Shown here: piece after piece, positions 14,655 to 17,277 of the stretch
Layout: each line of letters opens with the position of its first letter
How positions within the stretch are numbered: the stretch's first letter is position 1
Assembly (NCBI GenBank): GCA_024711415.1
Contig: JANJSW010000145.1
Location: 1 to 17,277 of the forward strand
Direction of reading: 5' to 3'
DNA from: Thermomonas sp.
GTDB taxonomy: Bacteria > Pseudomonadota > Gammaproteobacteria > Xanthomonadales > Xanthomonadaceae
Length of the DNA: 17,277 nucleotides
Program-made: the position numbers and the translations under genes
Notes under the pieces: generated by a model
What the model was told of the DNA's origin: nothing
Databases searched by the model: none
The model's input: the letters and a program-made list of their open reading frames with translations, nothing else

Positions 14655-15167
14655 ATGGCCAAGAAGGAAAGCACCCAGCACAAGCTCGACCGCGTGCGCG
14701 CACCGCGCGTGCAGCTCACCTACGACGTGGAAGTGGGCGATGCAATCGAGAAGAAGGAACTGCCGTTCGTGGCCGGCGTGATCGGCAACTTCAGCGGCCA
14801 GCCGGCGGAGCCGCTGGCGAAGATGAAGGATCGCAAGTTCGTCAACGTCGACAAGGACAACTACGACGACGTGCTCAAGGGCATGAAGCCGCGCGTGCAG
14901 GTGCAGGTGGACAACAAGCTCGCCGACGACGGCTCCAAGCTGGCGGTCGAACTGAACTTCCGCAGCTTGGAGGACTTCTCGCCGGAGCGCGTGACCAACC
15001 AGATCGAGCCGCTGCGCAAATTGCTGGAAGCGCGCCAGAAGCTGGCCGACCTGCGCAACAAGGCGGCCGGCAACGACAAGTTCGAGGACCTGCTCAACGA
15101 GGTCCTGCAGAACACCGACAAGATCGCCCAGCTGAGCAAGGAAGTCGGCACCCCGTCCGGCGACTGA
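14655..15167 (+). CDS. tssB: TssB, T6SS sheath small subunit
   Basis: TssB (VipA/ImpB family) forms the contractile sheath with TssC in the cytoplasm. The 170-residue product is of normal length. It begins MAKKESTQHKLDRVRAPRV and contains the family signatures VQLTYDVEVGDAIEKKELPF (about 19-38), FVAGVIGNFSG (38-48), NYDDVLKGMKPRV (about 69-81) and LNFRSLEDFSPERV. These are followed by the helix LRKLLEARQKLADLRNK. A GGGGAA ribosome-binding site lies 4 bases before the ATG at 14655. The frame is open further upstream, to 14574, but that part is Pro/Arg-rich and overlaps the putative promoter, so it was not used. It is separated from tssC by 49 bp. Confidence 0.97.
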   Translation: MAKKESTQHKLDRVRAPRVQLTYDVEVGDAIEKKELPFVAGVIGNFSGQPAEPLAKMKDRKFVNVDKDNYDDVLKGMKPRVQVQVDNKLADDGSKLAVELNFRSLEDFSPERVTNQIEPLRKLLEARQKLADLRNKAAGNDKFEDLLNEVLQNTDKIAQLSKEVGTPSGD

Positions 15168-15216
15168 GCTGCCCCCCGCAACCGACGATCACGACCCGCA
15201 GCGAGCACACGACATC

Positions 15217-16701
15217 ATGGCCAATACCGAAACCCTCGCGGCGCCCGCCGCCGCCGCCGAAGCCGCCGAAGGTGGCCTTCTCGACCAGATCCTGACCCAG
15301 AGCAAGATCGCCCGCTCCGACAGCGAGCGCACCCGCGCCCGCGACCTGATCGCCGAGCTGGTCGCGCAGGTCAGCGATGGCGCGATGACCGTATCGCGGG
15401 ACGCCATCGGCGCGCTGGACGCACGCATCGCAGAGATCGACCGGGTGCTGTCAGATCAGCTGTCGGCGGTGATGCACGCGCCGGAGTTCCAGCAGCTGGA
15501 GGGCAGCTGGCGCGGCCTGAAGTACCTGGTCGACAACTCCGAGACCAGCACCACCTTGAAGATCAAGGTGTTCAACACGACCAAGAAGGAACTGGTCAAG
15601 GACTTCAAGAACGCCTCCGACTTCGACCAGAGCAACCTGTTCAAGAAGCTCTATGAAGAGGAGTACGGCACCTTCGGCGGCGCGCCGTTCGCCACCCTCA
15701 TCGGCGATTTCGAGTTCGGCCGCCACCCCGAGGACATGTACCTCATGGAGGAGATCTCGCACGTGTGCGCCGCCGCCCATGCACCGTTCCTCAGCGCCGC
15801 TTCGCCTGAGCTGCTGGGCTTCGACGACTTCACCGAGCTGTCCGGCCCGCGCGACCTGGCCAAGATCTTCGACACCGTCGAGTACGCGAAGTGGAAGAGC
15901 TTCCGCGCCTCCGAGGATTCCCGTTACGTGGGCCTGGCGATGCCGCATGTGCTCGGTCGCCTGCCGTACGGCCCCGACACCGCGCCGGTGGAGGCGTTCA
16001 ACTTCGTCGAGCGCACCGACGGCACCGACCACAACAAGTACCTGTGGATGAACGCCGCCTACGCGCTGGGCACCAAGGTGACCGATGCCTTCGCCAAGTA
16101 CGGCTGGTGCGCGGCGATCCGCGGCGTCGAGGGCGGTGGTCTGGTCGAGGGCCTGCCCACCCACACCTTCGCCACCGACGATGGCGAAGTGGCGCTGAAG
16201 TGCCCCACCGAGATCGCGATCACCGACCGCCGCGAGAAGGAACTGGCCGACCTCGGGCTGATCCCGCTGGTGCACTGCAAGGGCACCGACTACGCGGCGT
16301 TCTTCTCCACCCAGTCGGCGCAGAAGGCGAAGGAGTACAACACCGACGCCGCCAACGCCAACGCGCGCCTGTCCTCTCAGCTGCAGTACATCTTCGCGGT
16401 CAGCCGCATCGCCCACTACCTGAAGTCGATGATGCGCGACAAGATCGGCAGCTTCGCCTCCAAATCCAGCGTCGAGCTGTTCCTCAACAACTGGATTTCG
16501 CAGTACGTGCTGCTGGACGACAACGCCTCGCAGGAGGCCAAGGCGCAGTACCCGCTGCGCGAGGCGCGCATCGAAGTGTCGGAGATCCCGGGCAAGCCCG
16601 GCGCCTACAAGTCCGTGGCGTTCCTGCGCCCGCACTACCAGCTGGACGAGCTGAGCGTCTCCCTGCGCCTGGTCGCGGAACTGCCCAAGTCGGCCCGCTG
16701 A
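15217..16701 (+). CDS. tssC: TssC, T6SS sheath large subunit
   Basis: TssC (VipB/ImpC/EvpB family) is the large sheath subunit and, with TssB, forms the polymer whose contraction drives the tube. The 494-residue product has the normal length. An Ala-rich leader (about 8-20) is followed by LLDQILTQSKIARSDSE, then APEFQQLEGSWRGLKYLVDN (about 88-107), FGGAPFATLIGDFEFGRHPED (about 148-168), GLAMPHVLGRLPYG, and the C-terminal EIPGKPGAYKSVAFLRPHY with LRLVAELP, all clear family signatures. The ribosome-binding site is weak (GCGAG-like), so translation may depend on read-in from tssB. It is in line with tssB and hcp and ends 43 bp before hcp. No truncation or frameshift was seen. Confidence 0.98.
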   Translation: MANTETLAAPAAAAEAAEGGLLDQILTQSKIARSDSERTRARDLIAELVAQVSDGAMTVSRDAIGALDARIAEIDRVLSDQLSAVMHAPEFQQLEGSWRGLKYLVDNSETSTTLKIKVFNTTKKELVKDFKNASDFDQSNLFKKLYEEEYGTFGGAPFATLIGDFEFGRHPEDMYLMEEISHVCAAAHAPFLSAASPELLGFDDFTELSGPRDLAKIFDTVEYAKWKSFRASEDSRYVGLAMPHVLGRLPYGPDTAPVEAFNFVERTDGTDHNKYLWMNAAYALGTKVTDAFAKYGWCAAIRGVEGGGLVEGLPTHTFATDDGEVALKCPTEIAITDRREKELADLGLIPLVHCKGTDYAAFFSTQSAQKAKEYNTDAANANARLSSQLQYIFAVSRIAHYLKSMMRDKIGSFASKSSVELFLNNWISQYVLLDDNASQEAKAQYPLREARIEVSEIPGKPGAYKSVAFLRPHYQLDELSVSLRLVAELPKSAR

Positions 16702-16730
16702 CGGCTGTTATCCCTTTCCCATTCCAATCT

Positions 16731-16736
16731 GAGGAG
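16731..16736 (+). promoter_or_regulatory. Strong ribosome-binding site of hcp
   Basis: GAGGAG lies 8 bases before the hcp ATG, in a stretch (16708-16740) noticeably richer in A/T than its surroundings. This fits the high Hcp output that tube building needs. Confidence 0.6.
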
Positions 16737-16744
16737 ATTCCAAG

Positions 16745-17236
16745 ATGGCTTCCGATTACCTGCTCGAGCTCGACGGCATCAAGGGCGAGTCGCTGGACGA
16801 AAAGCACAAGGACAAGATCGAGATCGACTCGTTCTCCTGGGGCGTCAGCAACGCCGGCAACATGGGGCGCGGCGGCGGCGGCGGCACCGGCAAGGCCGAT
16901 TTCCAGGACCTGACCTTCACCAAGCAGACCGACAAGGCCAGCCCGCTGCTGGTGAAGGCTGCGGCCACCGGCGACCACATCAAGAAGGCGGTCCTGACCG
17001 CGCGCAAGGCCGGCGGCAAGGGCGGCCAGGTCGAGTACTTCAAGATCACCCTGGAGGACGTGATGGTGAGTGCATTCACCACCGGCGGCAATGCGGGAGG
17101 CTCGTCGATCCCGGTCGACTCCTTCAGCCTGAACTACACCAAGATGAAGTACGAGTACATGCCGCAGAAGGCGGACGGCAGCCTGGAAGGCGCCATCATC
17201 GCCCAGTACGATCGCGCGCTGAACAAGGCCTCCTGA
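16745..17236 (+). CDS. hcp: Hcp (TssD), T6SS inner tube protein
   Basis: Hcp forms hexameric rings that stack into the secreted tube and also chaperones some effectors. The 163-residue product has the usual length. It starts MASDYLLELDGIKGESLDE, followed by IEIDSFSWGVSN (about 25-36), the Gly-rich loop GRGGGGGTGKADFQDLTF (about 41-58), a TDKASPLLVKAAATGDHIKKAVLTARKAGG-type region (described in parts: TDKASPLL near 62, GDHIKKAVLTARKAGG near 76-91), FKITLEDVMVSAF and a C-terminal VDSFSLNYTKMKYEY. The pattern is that of the proteobacterial Hcp/EvpC type. Translation is served by a strong GAGGAG site. It follows tssC by 43 bp in the same transcript. The next expected genes (for example tssE) lie beyond the right edge. 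No C-terminal effector extension is present. Confidence 0.97.
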   Translation: MASDYLLELDGIKGESLDEKHKDKIEIDSFSWGVSNAGNMGRGGGGGTGKADFQDLTFTKQTDKASPLLVKAAATGDHIKKAVLTARKAGGKGGQVEYFKITLEDVMVSAFTTGGNAGGSSIPVDSFSLNYTKMKYEYMPQKADGSLEGAIIAQYDRALNKAS

Positions 17237-17240
17237 ACAA

Positions 17241-17258
17241 GGGCCATCGCGGCGGCCC
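17241..17258 (+). terminator. Weak hairpin after hcp
   Basis: GGGCC and GGCCC form a 5-bp stem with an 8-base loop, 4 bases after the hcp stop. No T-run follows. It may slow decay of the hcp mRNA or terminate weakly; the window ends 19 bases later. Confidence 0.2.
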
Positions 17259-17277
17259 GTTGCGAATGTCGCGACGG

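Noticed and set aside
15451..16635. 394-codon minus-strand frame opposite tssC
   Set aside because: tssC is clear on the plus strand; the antisense frame has no recognisable features.
16868..16890. GGC-rich repeat tract in hcp
   Set aside because: It encodes the conserved Gly-rich loop seen in this Hcp type, so it is explained by protein sequence rather than by a repeat element.

Overview
The window is most of a type VI secretion system (T6SS) locus from a high-GC Gram-negative bacterium. The strong G/C bias at third codon positions, the GumN/TraB-type protein and the overall look of the Tss proteins suggest a gammaproteobacterium of the Xanthomonadaceae (Lysobacter/Luteimonas/Xanthomonas group). 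This placement is an inference from protein style, not from a marker gene.

The locus is split into two divergent arms around a spacer at about 5466-5707. The left arm is on the minus strand, read right to left. It holds a NarL/LuxR-type response regulator (5465-4773), an MltA-family lytic transglycosylase with an unusually long insert (4641-2836), tssF (2705-870), and tssG (873 to beyond the left edge), which overlaps tssF by ATGA. The right arm is on the plus strand. It holds a secreted TraB/GumN-family protein (5708-6871), tssK (6930-8360), tssL (8364-9776) with an unusual BON-like plus DUF4384-like periplasmic extension, tssM (9773-13363, ATGA overlap with tssL) and tssA (13381-14460). A 194-bp spacer with a hairpin and a weak promoter candidate follows, then tssB (14655-15167), tssC (15217-16701) and hcp/tssD (16745-17236).

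Together these encode baseplate parts (TssF, TssG, TssK, with TssA for assembly), the membrane-complex parts TssL and TssM, the contractile sheath (TssB/TssC) and the tube (Hcp). TssE, ClpV/TssH, VgrG/TssI, TssJ, PAAR and effectors are not in the window; at least some probably lie beyond the edges. The MltA enzyme would be well placed to open peptidoglycan for the trans-envelope complex, and the response regulator may control the locus. Both roles are inferred from position.

Four points most deserve a second look. (1) A run of ten adenines lies inside tssM, in a gene that otherwise uses GC-ending codons; a one-base slip either way gives a stop almost at once, so tssM may make two length variants or be phase variable. 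(2) The cytoplasmic domain of TssM has lost the usual Walker A, DTAG and TKxD signatures. (3) TssL carries a BON-like/DUF4384-like periplasmic module where extended TssL proteins usually carry an OmpA-like peptidoglycan-binding domain. (4) Two non-core genes, the MltA enzyme and the TraB/GumN protein, are embedded in the locus. No tRNA, rRNA, CRISPR array, transposase or attachment site was seen.
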